Origin: Bacillus tuaregi
GTDB lineage: Bacteria > Bacillota > Bacilli > Bacillales > Cytobacillaceae
Assembly (NCBI RefSeq): GCF_900104575.1
Contig: NZ_LT629731.1
Coordinates: forward strand, 3,459,102 to 3,523,101
Direction of reading: 5' to 3'
Length of the DNA stretch: 64,000 nt
Shown: piece after piece, positions 9,514 through 19,867 of the stretch
How positions within the stretch are numbered: position 1 is the first letter of the stretch
How the letters are laid out: each line of letters starts with the position of its first letter
Made by a program: the position numbers and the translations under genes
Notes under the pieces: model-generated
The model's database searches: none
Told to the model about the DNA's origin: nothing
Seen by the model: the letters and a program-made list of their open reading frames with translations, nothing else

Positions 9514-10785
9514 TTAAGCTTCCATATTCTTAATTAGCTCGTCACCGAATTCAGAGCATTTTACTTCTGTTGCACCTTCCATTAAACGGGCAAAGTCGTA
9601 AGTTACAACCTTAGATGCAATTGTTTTTTCAATTGATTTAGTAATCATATCAGCAGCTTCGTTCCAGCCGATGTGTTCAAGTAATAAACAACCAGATAGA
9701 AGAACTGATGAAGGATTTACTTTATCTAAGCCTGCATATTTTGGTGCAGTACCATGTGTAGCTTCAAAAATAGCATGTCCTGATACATAGTTGATGTTCG
9801 CTCCAGGAGCAATACCAATTCCACCTACTTGTGCAGCAAGTGCATCAGAAATATAGTCACCATTTAAGTTCAATGTTGCAACAACATCAAACTCACTTGG
9901 ACGTGTTAGGATTTGTTGTAGGAAAATGTCAGCAATCGCATCTTTCACGATGATTTTGCCTGCTGCTTCTGCATCTGCTTGTGCTTTGTTTGCAGCCTCT
10001 ACACCTTGTTCTTCTTTAATTCTATCATACTGGTTCCATGTAAATACTTTATCAGCATATTCTGTTTCAGCTACTTCATAGCCCCAGTTTTTGAATGCAC
10101 CTTCAGTAAACTTCATAATATTACCTTTATGTACAATCGTTACTGATTTTCTGCCTTCTTTGATCGCATATTCAATTGCAGCACGTACGTGACGAGTTGT
10201 ACCTTCTTTTGAAACAGGCTTAATACCAATTCCAGAAGTTTCAGGGAAACGGATTTTTGTTACACCAAATTCGTCTTGTAGGATGCTGATTAACTTTTTA
10301 GCTTCTTCAGTTCCTTGTGCATATTCAATACCTGCATAGATATCTTCAGTGTTTTCACGGAAAATAACCATATCAATATCTTGAGGACGTTTAACCGGTG
10401 AAGGAACACCTTCGAACCAACGTACTGGACGCAAGCAAACATAAAGATCTAATTGTTGGCGAAGTGCCACGTTTAGAGAACGAATTCCGCCACCAACAGG
10501 TGTTGTTAAAGGTCCTTTAATTGCAAGCAGGTACTCACTGATTACATCTAAAGTTTCTTGTGGAAGCCACTCGCCCGTTTGATTAAATGCCTTTTCCCCT
10601 GCAAGAACTTCTTTCCATTGAATTTTACGTTCGCCATTGTAAGCTTTTTCTACAGCAGCATCTAATACTTTGGATGCAGCAGCCCAAATATCTGGACCAA
10701 TTCCATCCCCTTCGATGAATGGTACGATTGGGTTATTTGGTACGTTTAATACTCCATTTGTTACTGTGATTTTCTCGCCTTGCAT
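9514..10785 (-). CDS. icd: Isocitrate dehydrogenase (NADP)
   Basis: Converts isocitrate to 2-oxoglutarate and CO2 with NADP, 423 aa, the normal length. Visible features are [14 protein letters not shown] near residue 25, the substrate/phosphorylation-site serine near 103 ([11 protein letters not shown]), the Arg pair in [26 protein letters not shown], the catalytic Lys in [12 protein letters not shown], and the NADP region GTAPKYAG. The ATG sits behind GGAGGGAGAT. A hairpin and a likely internal promoter lie immediately upstream, so icd can probably be transcribed apart from citZ. Confidence 0.97.
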   Translation of the reverse strand: MQGEKITVTNGVLNVPNNPIVPFIEGDGIGPDIWAAASKVLDAAVEKAYNGERKIQWKEVLAGEKAFNQTGEWLPQETLDVISEYLLAIKGPLTTPVGGGIRSLNVALRQQLDLYVCLRPVRWFEGVPSPVKRPQDIDMVIFRENTEDIYAGIEYAQGTEEAKKLISILQDEFGVTKIRFPETSGIGIKPVSKEGTTRHVRAAIEYAIKEGRKSVTIVHKGNIMKFTEGAFKNWGYEVAETEYADKVFTWNQYDRIKEEQGVEAANKAQADAEAAGKIIVKDAIADIFLQQILTRPSEFDVVATLNLNGDYISDALAAQVGGIGIAPGANINYVSGHAIFEATHGTAPKYAGLDKVNPSSVLLSGCLLLEHIGWNEAADMITKSIEKTIASKVVTYDFARLMEGATEVKCSEFGDELIKNMEA

Positions 10786-10807
10786 GTAAATCTCCCTCCA
10801 AATTTAA

Positions 10808-10878
10808 GGTATGGGTTAAAATAAGCTGATTGAGGCTGACTTCATTAGGTTATGTTCAGCCTCCAGCCTTCCCATACC
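10808..10878 (-). other. Two-tier stem-loop at the icd leader
   Basis: The outer arms GGTATGGG (10808-10815) and CCCATACC (10871-10878) are exactly complementary. Inside them GAGGCTGA (10832-10839) and TCAGCCTC (10856-10863) are also exactly complementary. There is no T tract. The structure ends 23 nt before the icd ATG and starts at about the inferred transcription start, so it would form a 5'-terminal stem-loop of the icd mRNA. Confidence 0.65.
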
Positions 10879-10884
10879 AATACT

Positions 10885-10913
10885 ATTAAAACAATTTTTT
10901 ATATAAATGTAAA
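10885..10913 (-). promoter_or_regulatory. Putative sigma-A promoter for icd
   Basis: Minus strand TTTACA, 17 nt, TTTAAT. The expected start is near 10878, at the 5' edge of the icd leader stem-loop. Confidence 0.45.
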
Positions 10914-10972
10914 AACCTAGCGAATAAATTAGTAAAAAATAGTGAAAAATCTATAAATAATTGAATTTAATC

Positions 10973-11162
10973 AAATTCGCCCGTCGAATTTGCGTCCGAA
11001 TTTTTATCGAGCTCGCTCGATAAACTACCTTTAAAAAATCCGTGACATCCGCCGGAGGCTTAACTTCATTCAGCCGGGGTTTGAACCCCCACTGAATCGA
11101 AGAACCATTTGCATTCATCCCCCACTTGTAGAAGTGGAGGACTTCTGCTGAATGAAGTTAAA
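10973..11162. mobile_element. Palindromic extragenic element, IS200/IS605-end-like (no transposase)
   Basis: A chain of hairpins fills the citZ-icd gap: AAATTCG/CGAATTT (10973-10991), TATCGAG/CTCGATA (11005-11022), ATTCAG with inner GGGGTT/AACCCC closing on CTGAAT (11068-11097), and CCCCCACTT/AAGTGGAGG (about 11119-11140). A 15-bp inverted repeat, TTAACTTCATTCAGC at 11060 and its exact complement at 11147-11161, bounds the right part. The citZ stop codon (11158-11160) lies inside the right arm. The CCCACTT..AAGTGG and GGGGTTTGAACCCC hairpins resemble right ends of IS200/IS605-type elements and the IS605-orfB RNA motifs. There is no ORF inside, so it is a remnant or a non-autonomous element. 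The assignment is from memory only. Confidence 0.5.
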
Positions 11163-12282
11163 ATTCTCCCCGTTTTTCTACAGGAACATAAACCTGCATT
11201 CCTGGTCCAGTATATTCTGCACGTGGACGGATTAAACGGTTATTATCATATTGTTCTAGAATATGTGCAAGCCACCCTGAAACACGACTTACAGCAAAGA
11301 TTGGTGTAAATAAATCGTGGTCAATGCCTAAGCTATGGTACATAGATGCAGAGTAGAAATCGACATTTGGCGGTAATTTCTTTTCACCTGTTACAATTCC
11401 TTCAATCTTAGTTGACATTTCATACCACTGTGGCTGACCTGTCAGCTTAGTTAATTTCTCAGACATAAGTTTTAAATGCTTTGCACGAGGGTCTCCCTGA
11501 CGGTATACACGGTGTCCAAAGCCCATAACTTTTTCTTTTTTCGCTAATTTTTCTCTAATATATGATTCTACATTTTCAGGTGACCCAATCTCTGTAAGCA
11601 TTTTCATAACCGCTTCGTTTGCACCACCATGCAGAGGACCTTTTAATGCACCGATAGCAGCCGTGATACCAGAGTATACATCTGATAAAGTCGCAACACA
11701 GACACGGGCTGTGAATGTAGAAGCATTCAATTCATGGTCTGCATGTAAAATAAGCGCTTTATTCATCGCTTCTTCTGCAATTGCATCCGGTTCACTACCA
11801 GATAGCATGTATAAGAAGTTAGCCGCAAAGCTTAGGTCTGTTCTTGGTGAGACAGGGTTTAAACCTTTACGAATGCGGGCAAAGGACGCAACAATAGTTG
11901 GCAGTTTCGCTTGGAGACGAATAGCCTTTCTATAATTAGCCTCATTGTCCATTACATCTGCTTCTTCATCGTAAAGCGCCAGTTGAGATACCGCAGTACG
12001 TAGCGCAGCCATTGGATGTACTTTTTCAATTGGATACATCTTAAAATGATCGAGAATTGCTTGAGGTAGCTCACTATTTTCAGCTAATTGCTTTTGTAAT
12101 TCCTTTAATTGTGATGCTGTAGGCAATTTTCGATGCCATAGAAGATAAACTACTTCTTCGAAACTAGCATTCTCTGTTAAATCATCAATATTGTATCCTG
12201 CATAAGTAAGCGTATCATCAATGATTGAACTAACTGAGGAGGATGTTGCAACTACCCCTTCAAGACCACGTGTTACTGTCAT
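11158..12282 (-). CDS. citZ: Citrate synthase
   Basis: Condenses acetyl-CoA and oxaloacetate to citrate, the entry step of the TCA cycle; 374 aa, type II-like short Gram-positive form. The motifs GALKGPLHGGANEAV, MGFGHRVYRQGDPRAK and the catalytic Asp region NVDFYSASMYHSLG are present. The ATG at 12282 is behind AAAAGGAGAGG; the frame stays open 18 codons upstream but lacks a ribosome-binding site. It is the first gene of citZ-icd-mdh, with its own promoter, a cre-like box and a leader ORF about 80 nt upstream. The stop codon lies within a repeat element. Confidence 0.96.
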   Translation of the reverse strand: MTVTRGLEGVVATSSSVSSIIDDTLTYAGYNIDDLTENASFEEVVYLLWHRKLPTASQLKELQKQLAENSELPQAILDHFKMYPIEKVHPMAALRTAVSQLALYDEEADVMDNEANYRKAIRLQAKLPTIVASFARIRKGLNPVSPRTDLSFAANFLYMLSGSEPDAIAEEAMNKALILHADHELNASTFTARVCVATLSDVYSGITAAIGALKGPLHGGANEAVMKMLTEIGSPENVESYIREKLAKKEKVMGFGHRVYRQGDPRAKHLKLMSEKLTKLTGQPQWYEMSTKIEGIVTGEKKLPPNVDFYSASMYHSLGIDHDLFTPIFAVSRVSGWLAHILEQYDNNRLIRPRAEYTGPGMQVYVPVEKRGEF

Positions 12283-12358
12283 ATAAAATCCTCTCCTTTT
12301 AAATGAATTCCCCATAAACACAAAAAAATTCCCCATACCCAGATGTCTGTAAAATATT

Positions 12359-12418
12359 TTATTCGAAGAAACAAGAATTATCAGAAAGAATTTTCTGAAT
12401 TTTATTCCAGAGACACAT
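12359..12418 (-). CDS. Putative 19-codon leader peptide of citZ
   Basis: An ATG-initiated ORF of 19 codons (begins MCLWNKIQK, ends SCFFE) lies in the citZ leader, about 110 nt after the inferred transcription start and 77 nt before the citZ ATG. It has a near-ideal Shine-Dalgarno, TAAGGAGACCAT before ATG, as good as those of the real genes nearby. Two copies of ATGGGGAATT follow between its stop and citZ. I do not recognise the peptide. It may modulate citZ translation or mRNA decay, or be fortuitous; conservation is the test. Confidence 0.45.
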   Translation of the reverse strand: MCLWNKIQKILSDNSCFFE

Positions 12419-12523
12419 ATGGTCTCCTTAGTAAGAAATCGGCTGCTGTTAGCAGTCGATAATAACCTGAATAATTTAGTAAATATCTTCTAATTGAGCG
12501 AGTGTTCATTTTTTTGCAAAAAA

Positions 12524-12537
12524 AGAAAATGCTTACA
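12524..12537. promoter_or_regulatory. Candidate cre (CcpA) box at citZ promoter
   Basis: Minus strand TGTAAGCATTTTCT matches the cre consensus TGWAANCGNTNWCA at 12 of 14 positions. It overlaps the -10 element and start point of the citZ promoter, a position suited to glucose repression. Known citZ genes are catabolite-controlled, which agrees. Confidence 0.5.
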
Positions 12538-12563
12538 ATATTAGTAACTAGGTAATGATACAA
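12535..12563 (-). promoter_or_regulatory. Putative sigma-A promoter of citZ
   Basis: Minus strand TTGTAT (12558-12563), 17-nt spacer, TATTGT (12535-12540). The transcription start would be near 12528, giving a leader of about 245 nt that contains the 19-codon ORF. Confidence 0.5.
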
Positions 12564-12653
12564 TTAATACAACTATTATTATAAACAATTATCAGACTTT
12601 TGTGAACGAAAAGAATTTTAAATTCTAAAAAAAATATTTTTTTGGAAATTATA

Positions 12654-13112
12654 TTAAAATATTTCGAGTATTTTCATGGCTAAGTAAGCTATTCCAGCAC
12701 CTATTAAAGGGCCTACTGCAACTCCCTTGAATAAAGAAACAGCAAGTATTGTACCTAACACAAGGGCTGTTGTTATATGAGGATCCTTCGCCAATAAAGT
12801 AACCCCACCCTTTGCCAAAAGTGCAACAGCAATTCCAGATATTAGGGCAATCCAGGCATATGGTGATTTAAAAGCTGCAGTTAAATCCTTAAACCCAATA
12901 TCACCACTTGCAATGGGCGCTAGAACAGCAATTGTAATGATTGTCACACCCCAATTAATTCCCTTTGACTGCAAATAAGAAAATGCTTTTGCATCAAAGC
13001 CAAATAGCTTCATGATCATCAGCACAATTACCGCAATGATAAGTGAGGAATTTTTAGCAATCAAAGCAATGACCAATAATAACAGTAAAAAGAAGGTCGC
13101 TTGTGATATCAA
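12654..13112 (-). CDS. ytwI: UPF0756/DUF441 integral membrane protein YtwI
   Basis: Small hydrophobic membrane protein of 152 aa with four to five predicted helices (for example ATFFLLLLLVIALIA and GVTIITIAVLAPIASGDIG). It belongs to the DUF441 family of bacilli. Function is unknown. The start codon ATG is behind GGAAGGGAAGAG. Gene order citZ-ytwI-ytvI is as in B. subtilis, which supports the name. It is read toward citZ; no strong terminator separates them, so some read-through into the citZ promoter region is possible. Confidence 0.8.
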   Translation of the reverse strand: MISQATFFLLLLLVIALIAKNSSLIIAVIVLMIMKLFGFDAKAFSYLQSKGINWGVTIITIAVLAPIASGDIGFKDLTAAFKSPYAWIALISGIAVALLAKGGVTLLAKDPHITTALVLGTILAVSLFKGVAVGPLIGAGIAYLAMKILEIF

Positions 13113-13352
13113 CTAGTCTCTTCCCTTCCAATGATTCTATATTATATTATCATAACTTTCTGATTCAAAAAAGAATAATGTATTAATGCAAGCTTTAATT
13201 TTTAGATAATTTCATACACTTAATTGAATCCTTTTCCAGTTTATTTTCGTATTATGTACTACATTTACTATTCCCATTTTAATAGCTTTCTGATGCAGAA
13301 TGGTCTACTTTTTCTTTAGGTTACAAGCCTAATATCACGAAAGAGGTGAAAT

Positions 13353-14477
13353 ATGATGAACATGGTTTATGTCAATCGAGCCTTTCGTTTTGTTCTTGTG
13401 GTCGGTATCACGATTGGTTCCCTGCTGCTTATTTATTACCTTTCAAAGGTTACCTATCCCTTTATTATAGGACTAGCAATTGCATTTTTTATGAATCCGC
13501 TTGTTAATTTCCTACAAAAAAAGGGTAAAATACCTCGAGGCCTTTCCGTATTGATAGCTCTTATTATTGCTTTTGCATTTTTTGCGGGACTCCTTACCCT
13601 GCTAATAGCAGAGATTGTTTCGGGTGCTGAGTATTTAGCAAAGGTTGTACCGGATCAATTAGATACGTTAATTCGGTATATTGAACATTTAATTGCTTCT
13701 CAGATTATCCCTTTCTATGACCAATTGACAAGTCTTTTTAACAGCTTAGGAAGTGGACAGCAGGACACCATTATGAAAAACATTCAAAATGTAGGAAGTA
13801 CGATTGGAAAAAACCTTGGAGATTTCATTCAACATTTCTTCGCGTTTATCCCAACGATTATTTCATGGTTTCCTAATGCAGCATCTGTATTAATTTTCTC
13901 GCTTCTAGCGACTTTTTTCATCAGCAAGGACTGGGACCGTTTAAGGGCTATGGCCGGTCGCATCCTGCCAAACAAAGCTAAATCAAGCAGTCAAAAGGTG
14001 ATTGCTGATTTACAAAAGGCTTTATTTGGTTTTATTAAGGCGCAGCTGACTCTCATTTCCATAACGACGGTCATCATTTTAATCGGTCTGTTGGTTTTAC
14101 AGGTTGATTATGCCATTACCATTGCACTTGTTACGGGATTAGTGGATATCCTGCCTTATCTTGGTACTGGGTTAATCTTTGTCCCCTGGATTATATATGA
14201 GGTCATAACAGGGAATATCAATATGGCTATCGGACTCGGTATCTTATACATAGTGGTTCTTGTACAACGACAAGTTATGGAACCAAAGGTTCTTTCCTCC
14301 AGTATCGGAATGGATCCATTAGCAACATTAATTGCCCTTTTTGTCGGTTTTAAGTTAATTGGTTTTTTAGGATTAATTATCGGACCAGTGATGCTCGTTA
14401 TCCTGACAACCCTACACAAAGCGAATGTATTCCGAGATTTATGGAGTTATATTAAAGGGACAGAAATACGCGAATAA
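13353..14477 (+). CDS. ytvI: AI-2E-family membrane transporter YtvI
   Basis: Polytopic membrane protein of 374 aa with about seven to eight helices and a long amphipathic segment (residues 90-150). It belongs to the AI-2E/UPF0118 superfamily (LVTGLVDILPYLGTGLIFVPWIIY; IGLGILYIVVLVQRQVMEPKVLSSSIG), and the conserved GLVDILPYLG and EPKVL motifs are present. Members include exporters and Na+/H+ or AI-2 transporters; the substrate here is unknown. The ATG follows AAAGAGGTGAAAT. It is transcribed alone and ends in a terminator shared with the convergent fxsA. Confidence 0.8.
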   Translation: MMNMVYVNRAFRFVLVVGITIGSLLLIYYLSKVTYPFIIGLAIAFFMNPLVNFLQKKGKIPRGLSVLIALIIAFAFFAGLLTLLIAEIVSGAEYLAKVVPDQLDTLIRYIEHLIASQIIPFYDQLTSLFNSLGSGQQDTIMKNIQNVGSTIGKNLGDFIQHFFAFIPTIISWFPNAASVLIFSLLATFFISKDWDRLRAMAGRILPNKAKSSSQKVIADLQKALFGFIKAQLTLISITTVIILIGLLVLQVDYAITIALVTGLVDILPYLGTGLIFVPWIIYEVITGNINMAIGLGILYIVVLVQRQVMEPKVLSSSIGMDPLATLIALFVGFKLIGFLGLIIGPVMLVILTTLHKANVFRDLWSYIKGTEIRE

Positions 14478-14505
14478 AAAAGAGGGTGCCATCACCCTCT
14501 TTTTC
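14476..14505. terminator. Bidirectional terminator between ytvI and fxsA
   Basis: AAAAAAGAGGGTG, loop CCAT, CACCCTCTTTTTC between convergent genes. Confidence 0.9.
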
Positions 14506-14892
14506 TTATCTAATAATTGTATACGTACCCTTATTCATCCATTTTTGCAGGAGCTTCAGAATCATTGGTTTAAGCACTGCCCTTGTGGGTGGGAGTAATA
14601 AAATCAACCCTAAAATATCGGTTAAAAAACCAGGTGACAACAGCATTACACCGCCAAGAAGGATGCAGACTCCATCAAGTATTTCATCCCCTGGCAGCCG
14701 GCCATATGCCAATTGCTCTTGCACTTTTCTAATGGCATTCATCCCTTGCTTTTTTGCCAGATATGAACCGAGTACTCCTGTGATGATAAGAAGTGCAACA
14801 GTCGGCCATATCCCAATTGTATTACCCGAAAAAAGGAGAACGCCAATTTCTGCAGCTGGGACTAAAATAAACAACAGGATTAAAACTCTCAT
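14506..14892 (-). CDS. fxsA: FxsA family membrane protein
   Basis: Cytoplasmic-membrane protein of 128 aa. The N-terminal helix (LILLFILVPAAEIGVLLFSG), a second helix (WPTVALLIITGVLGSYLA), QGMNAIRKVQEQL and a third and fourth hydrophobic segment (CILLGGVMLLSPGFLTDILGL) are typical of FxsA, named for suppressing F-plasmid exclusion of phage T7 in E. coli. Its normal role is not known. The B. subtilis equivalent at this place is ytzA. It is convergent with ytvI and separated from pyk by the pyk terminator. Confidence 0.85.
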   Translation of the reverse strand: MRVLILLFILVPAAEIGVLLFSGNTIGIWPTVALLIITGVLGSYLAKKQGMNAIRKVQEQLAYGRLPGDEILDGVCILLGGVMLLSPGFLTDILGLILLLPPTRAVLKPMILKLLQKWMNKGTYTIIR

Positions 14893-14921
14893 TAGATACC
14901 TTCACACTCCGATAAGTGATT

Positions 14922-14962
14922 AAAAGAAAGTAGGGAAGGAATAAATCTCCCTCCCCTACTTT
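14922..14962 (-). terminator. Terminator after pyk
   Basis: Minus strand AAAGTAGGGGAGGGAG ... TCCTTCCCTACTTT followed by CTTTT, immediately downstream of the pyk stop. Confidence 0.75.
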
Positions 14963-14965
14963 CTA

Positions 14966-16726
14966 TTATAGCACACTTGCATGTCCATTATAGATAACTC
15001 CACGCTGGGCATCTACTGTGATTTCCTGACCTTCTTTAAGAATATCGGTTGCATTTTCAACGCCTACTAGTACAGGAATTCCAATGTTCAGACCGACGAC
15101 AGCAGCATGGCTTGTAAGGCCGCCTTCTTCTGTAATGAGTGCGCTGCATTTTTCAATTGCCGGCACCATTTCCTTATCTGTACCAAAAGTAACAAGAATG
15201 GAACCTTCTTTTACTTTCTGAAGAGCTTCCTCTGCGTTTCTGGCAATAACAACCTTTCCATATGCTGTTTTACGGCCAATTCCCTGTGCTTTTGCTAATA
15301 TATCACCAACAACATGGATTTTCATCAGATTGGTTGTTCCAGTTTCACTTACTGGTACACCAGCAGTAATCACGACTAAATCACCATGTGAGACAAAACC
15401 ACTCTTTAAGCTTTCATCCACTGTATTTTCGAGCATTTCATCGGTTGTATTGGAGTGTTGACCTAACTGTGCATAAACTCCCCATACAAGCGACAGTCTT
15501 CTTAAGACATGATCATTTGCCGTTACAGCAACAATTGGCGCTTTGGGACGATATTTCGAAATCATCTTCGCCGTATATCCGCTTTCAGTCGCCGTAATAA
15601 TCGCATTCACACCTAAGTTTAATGCTGTATGGGCTACTGATTGTCCAATTGCATCCGTAATCGTATGTTCACTATCTTTGCTATGGTTTGACAATAGCTT
15701 TTTATGATCTAATGCAGACTCTGCACGGCAAGCAATGTTATGCATCGTTTCAACCGCTTCGAGCGGATACAGCCCCGCAGCCGTTTCACCTGAAAGCATT
15801 ATAGCATCTGTACCGTCAAAAATGGCATTTGCTACGTCACTTGCCTCAGCACGAGTTGGTCTTGGATTTCTTTGCATTGAATCCAGCATTTGTGTTGCAG
15901 TAATAACCGGTTTTCCTAAGGCATTACATTTTTTAATTAAATTCTTTTGGACAAGAGGAACTTCCTCAGCCGGTATTTCAACACCTAGATCCCCACGGGC
16001 AACCATTAAACCATCCGAAACCTCAAGAATTTCATCAATATTATCGACACCTTCTTGATTCTCAATTTTAGGAATGATATGGATATGGGTTGCATTATTT
16101 TCTTCAAGTAACTTTTTGATTTCGAGAACATCAGAAGACCTACGTACAAAAGATGCAGCAATAAAATCAATATTTTGTTCAATACCAAACAGAATATCAT
16201 TAGCATCCTTTTGTGTAATACCAGGTAAATTGACAGACACTCCTGGGACATTTACACCTTTTTTATTTTTTAATGTTCCACTGTTTAATATCTTTACATG
16301 AATCTGCCCATTCGGCTTATCGATTTTTTCTACTTCAAGTCCAATTAAACCATCATCAAGTAAAATCTTGGAGCCTATTTCTACATCATCAATTAGCCCT
16401 TCATATGTAACAGAGAACTTCTCTGGCGTTCCCTCTACCTCTGTCATCGATACAATAGTAGAACTGCCGGCAGTTAGCTCGATTGCTCCATCGACCATGT
16501 TATGTGTACGAATCTCTGGTCCTTTTGTGTCAAGAAGAATAGCTACATTTTTACCAGTCTTGCTAGCAGCCTCACGGATATTCTTAATTCTTTCACCATG
16601 CTCTTCATAATTACCATGGGAGAAATTTAATCGTGCTACATTCATTCCAGCTTCAATTAACTTCGTCAACATCTCAACAGTTTCACTAGCTGGTCCAATC
16701 GTACAAACAATTTTTGTTTTCTTCAT
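14966..16726 (-). CDS. pyk: Pyruvate kinase with C-terminal PEP-utiliser domain
   Basis: Last step of glycolysis: PEP plus ADP to pyruvate plus ATP; 586 aa, the long bacillus form. The beta/alpha-barrel has [11 protein letters not shown], the catalytic Lys region ([34 protein letters not shown]) and [17 protein letters not shown]. The extra C-terminal domain (about 480-586) resembles PEP-utilising enzymes, with [11 protein letters not shown] and a His near 540 where the family has ECTSH; it is not thought to be essential for activity. It is second in pfkA-pyk, 36 nt after pfkA. Confidence 0.97.
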   Translation of the reverse strand: MKKTKIVCTIGPASETVEMLTKLIEAGMNVARLNFSHGNYEEHGERIKNIREAASKTGKNVAILLDTKGPEIRTHNMVDGAIELTAGSSTIVSMTEVEGTPEKFSVTYEGLIDDVEIGSKILLDDGLIGLEVEKIDKPNGQIHVKILNSGTLKNKKGVNVPGVSVNLPGITQKDANDILFGIEQNIDFIAASFVRRSSDVLEIKKLLEENNATHIHIIPKIENQEGVDNIDEILEVSDGLMVARGDLGVEIPAEEVPLVQKNLIKKCNALGKPVITATQMLDSMQRNPRPTRAEASDVANAIFDGTDAIMLSGETAAGLYPLEAVETMHNIACRAESALDHKKLLSNHSKDSEHTITDAIGQSVAHTALNLGVNAIITATESGYTAKMISKYRPKAPIVAVTANDHVLRRLSLVWGVYAQLGQHSNTTDEMLENTVDESLKSGFVSHGDLVVITAGVPVSETGTTNLMKIHVVGDILAKAQGIGRKTAYGKVVIARNAEEALQKVKEGSILVTFGTDKEMVPAIEKCSALITEEGGLTSHAAVVGLNIGIPVLVGVENATDILKEGQEITVDAQRGVIYNGHASVL

Positions 16727-16762
16727 TCCGATATTAACCTCCTGATATGTATATCAACCTTT

Positions 16763-17806
<1,044 letters not shown>

Positions 17807-17908
17807 TTAAAGTAAAAAAAAACCGGAACAGTATTAAAATAGCACGAAGAACCCTTTATCTCAACAGAATCTATACATTCACTAAAATAGGCAGAATAAT
17901 TATTAAAG

Positions 17909-17922
17909 TGAAAGCGGTTTAA
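17909..17922. promoter_or_regulatory. Candidate cre (CcpA) box upstream of pfkA
   Basis: TGAAAGCGGTTTAA matches the cre consensus TGWAANCGNTNWCA at 13 of 14 positions in either orientation. It lies between the accDA terminator and pfkA, so it should act on pfkA-pyk. Confidence 0.5.
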
Positions 17923-17956
17923 TCGAAACTCTCCCATAGCAAACCCTCAAAAAATA

Positions 17957-17986
17957 GGAAAAAACGTACTTAAACAGTACGTTTTT
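17957..17986 (-). terminator. Terminator of the accD-accA operon
   Basis: Minus strand AAAAACGTACT, loop GTTTA, AGTACGTTTTTT; its upstream arm overlaps the accA stop codon. Confidence 0.85.
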
Positions 17987-18962
17987 AATTTACCCCGATA
18001 TAGTCTTTTAAAAACGAAATTTCACCAATTCGTTTAAACTTATTATACCGATGTTCAACTAATTGCTGCTTATCCAGCTTTTTTAGCTCCTTGAGGGAAT
18101 CTAGTAGAACTTTTTCGATAAACGCTGCCTGCTGCTTTACATCCTTATGAGCACCGCCCTTTACCTCTGGAATCACATGGTCGATGATGCCTAATTCCTT
18201 TAAATCAGGTGCAGTTATTTTCATTGACTCCGCAGCCTGCTTAGCTAACCCAGCATCCTTCCATAGAATCGAGGCGGCACCTTCAGGGGATATAACTGAA
18301 TACGTTGAATTTTCAAGCATATGCAGATAATTACCTACACCAAGGGCCAGCGCTCCGCCGCTTCCACCTTCACCAATGACAATACAAATAACGGGAACAG
18401 TAAAACCAGCCATCTCCATTAAATTCCGAGCAATTGCCTCACTTTGCCCGCGCTCCTCAGCTGATTTACCAGGATAGGCACCCTTTGTATCAATAAAGCA
18501 AACGATAGGACGATTGAATTTTTCAGCTTGTTTCATTAAGCGCAAGGCCTTACGATAACCCTCTGGATGTGGCATTCCAAAGTTGCGGCGAATGTTTTCT
18601 TTTGTATCTTTTCCCCGCTGATGACCGATTACCGTAATCGGGTGTCCTTGGAATTTTGCTATCCCGCCGACAATGGCCTCATCATCACCAAATGTCCTGT
18701 CCCCATGACATTCAAAGAAATCCGTAAACAGCAATGATATATAATCAAGGGTTGTCGGTCTGCCTGCGTGGCGAGCTATTTGAACTCGATCCCATGGTTT
18801 AATGTTTTCATATATTTCCTTTTCAAGCTTTAACAGGCGTGTTTCTAGCTTTTCAATTTCAGCCGATAAATCTACTTCTGTATTTTTTGTGAATTCTTTT
18901 AAATCGGTAATTTTTCTTCTTAGTTCAAGTATCGGTTTTTCAAATTCCATTTCTCCTACCAT
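17985..18962 (-). CDS. accA: Acetyl-CoA carboxylase carboxyltransferase subunit alpha
   Basis: Transfers CO2 from carboxybiotin to acetyl-CoA with AccD, making malonyl-CoA for fatty-acid synthesis; 325 aa. The N-terminal coiled region (residues 10-50) is followed by the crotonase-like carboxyltransferase domain: [66 protein letters not shown] and [13 protein letters not shown]. The ATG at 18962 follows GGGAGGTGTCTGA and overlaps the accD stop by 7 nt, typical coupling for a stoichiometric complex. Confidence 0.97.
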   Translation of the reverse strand: MVGEMEFEKPILELRRKITDLKEFTKNTEVDLSAEIEKLETRLLKLEKEIYENIKPWDRVQIARHAGRPTTLDYISLLFTDFFECHGDRTFGDDEAIVGGIAKFQGHPITVIGHQRGKDTKENIRRNFGMPHPEGYRKALRLMKQAEKFNRPIVCFIDTKGAYPGKSAEERGQSEAIARNLMEMAGFTVPVICIVIGEGGSGGALALGVGNYLHMLENSTYSVISPEGAASILWKDAGLAKQAAESMKITAPDLKELGIIDHVIPEVKGGAHKDVKQQAAFIEKVLLDSLKELKKLDKQQLVEHRYNKFKRIGEISFLKDYIGVN

Positions 18963-19822
18963 TCAGACACCTCCCTTGGACTATGAATATCAAGGATGTT
19001 TGTTAGCTGATCTTTTAATTGTAAACGATGGATGACTGCATCGAGCTGCCCATGTTTGAGCTGAAATTCTGCTGTTTGAAAATCCTCCGGAAGCTCTTCT
19101 CGAATAGTTTGTTCAATAACTCTTTTTCCTGCAAACCCAATCAAGGCTCCTGGCTCAGCAAGATTATAGTCTCCCAAGGTTGCAAAGCTTGCCGAGACTC
19201 CTCCCGTTGTCGGGTGTGTCATTATGGAAATAAAAAGCCCTCCATGATCACTGAATCTCTTTAAGGCTACACTTGTTTTAGCCATTTGCATTAAGCTAAG
19301 AACACCCTCCTGCATTCTAGCTCCACCGGAAGCAGTAAAAATAATGAAAGGAAGGGACAGCTCATCTGCCTTTTCTACTGCCAATGTAATTTTTTCACCT
19401 ACGACAGAGCCCATACTTCCCATCCGGAAAGTAGAATCCATTACAGCGACCACAACCTTATACTGATTAACCGTTCCAATTCCAGTCACAACAGCTTCAT
19501 TCACCTGTGTTTTTTTCTGGTCCTGCTCAAGCTTCTCGAGATAACCAGGAAAATCGAGCGGGTTCAATGAAGTCATGTCACCATTTAATTCCTCAAAGGA
19601 ATCTTCATCTAAAAAGGCAGCAATTCTTTCACGTGAATTCATCGTATGATGGTATTCACAATGCAGGCATACCTTCAAATTTTTTATTAACTCTTTCGTA
19701 TACATGATTTTTTTACAATTAGGACATTTTGTCATGATTCCTTCTGGAACATCCTGCTTCGCATGTTCAGAAGGAATTGTGGCATATTTCTTCTTTGTTT
19801 TCGTAAAAATCTCTTTAAGCAA
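18956..19822 (-). CDS. accD: Acetyl-CoA carboxylase carboxyltransferase subunit beta
   Basis: Zinc-ribbon partner of AccA, 288 aa. Four cysteines (33, 36, 52, 55; CPNCKKIM and CLHCEYH) form the zinc site. The carboxyltransferase core has [29 protein letters not shown] and [16 protein letters not shown]. It is first in accD-accA. A palindrome TGGTCAGACCA lies 34 nt upstream of its start, matching one in front of ytsJ, which suggests control by the neighbouring GntR regulator. Confidence 0.97.
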   Translation of the reverse strand: MLKEIFTKTKKKYATIPSEHAKQDVPEGIMTKCPNCKKIMYTKELIKNLKVCLHCEYHHTMNSRERIAAFLDEDSFEELNGDMTSLNPLDFPGYLEKLEQDQKKTQVNEAVVTGIGTVNQYKVVVAVMDSTFRMGSMGSVVGEKITLAVEKADELSLPFIIFTASGGARMQEGVLSLMQMAKTSVALKRFSDHGGLFISIMTHPTTGGVSASFATLGDYNLAEPGALIGFAGKRVIEQTIREELPEDFQTAEFQLKHGQLDAVIHRLQLKDQLTNILDIHSPREVSEW

Positions 19823-19854
19823 GGTGAGACCTCCCTTATTTATTACATTCTAAT

Positions 19855-19867
19855 GTGGTCAGACCAC
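19855..19867. promoter_or_regulatory. GntR/FadR-type operator before accD
   Basis: GTGGTCAGACCAC, a perfect palindrome around one base, 33 nt upstream of the accD start. It shares TGGTC-N-GACCA with the site before ytsJ and with operators of FadR-subfamily GntR proteins. A possible -10 element (minus strand TAGAAT) lies just downstream. Confidence 0.65.

Noticed and set aside
14486-14923. 145-codon plus-strand ORF opposite fxsA
   Set aside because: Antisense shadow of fxsA with biased composition and no ribosome-binding site.
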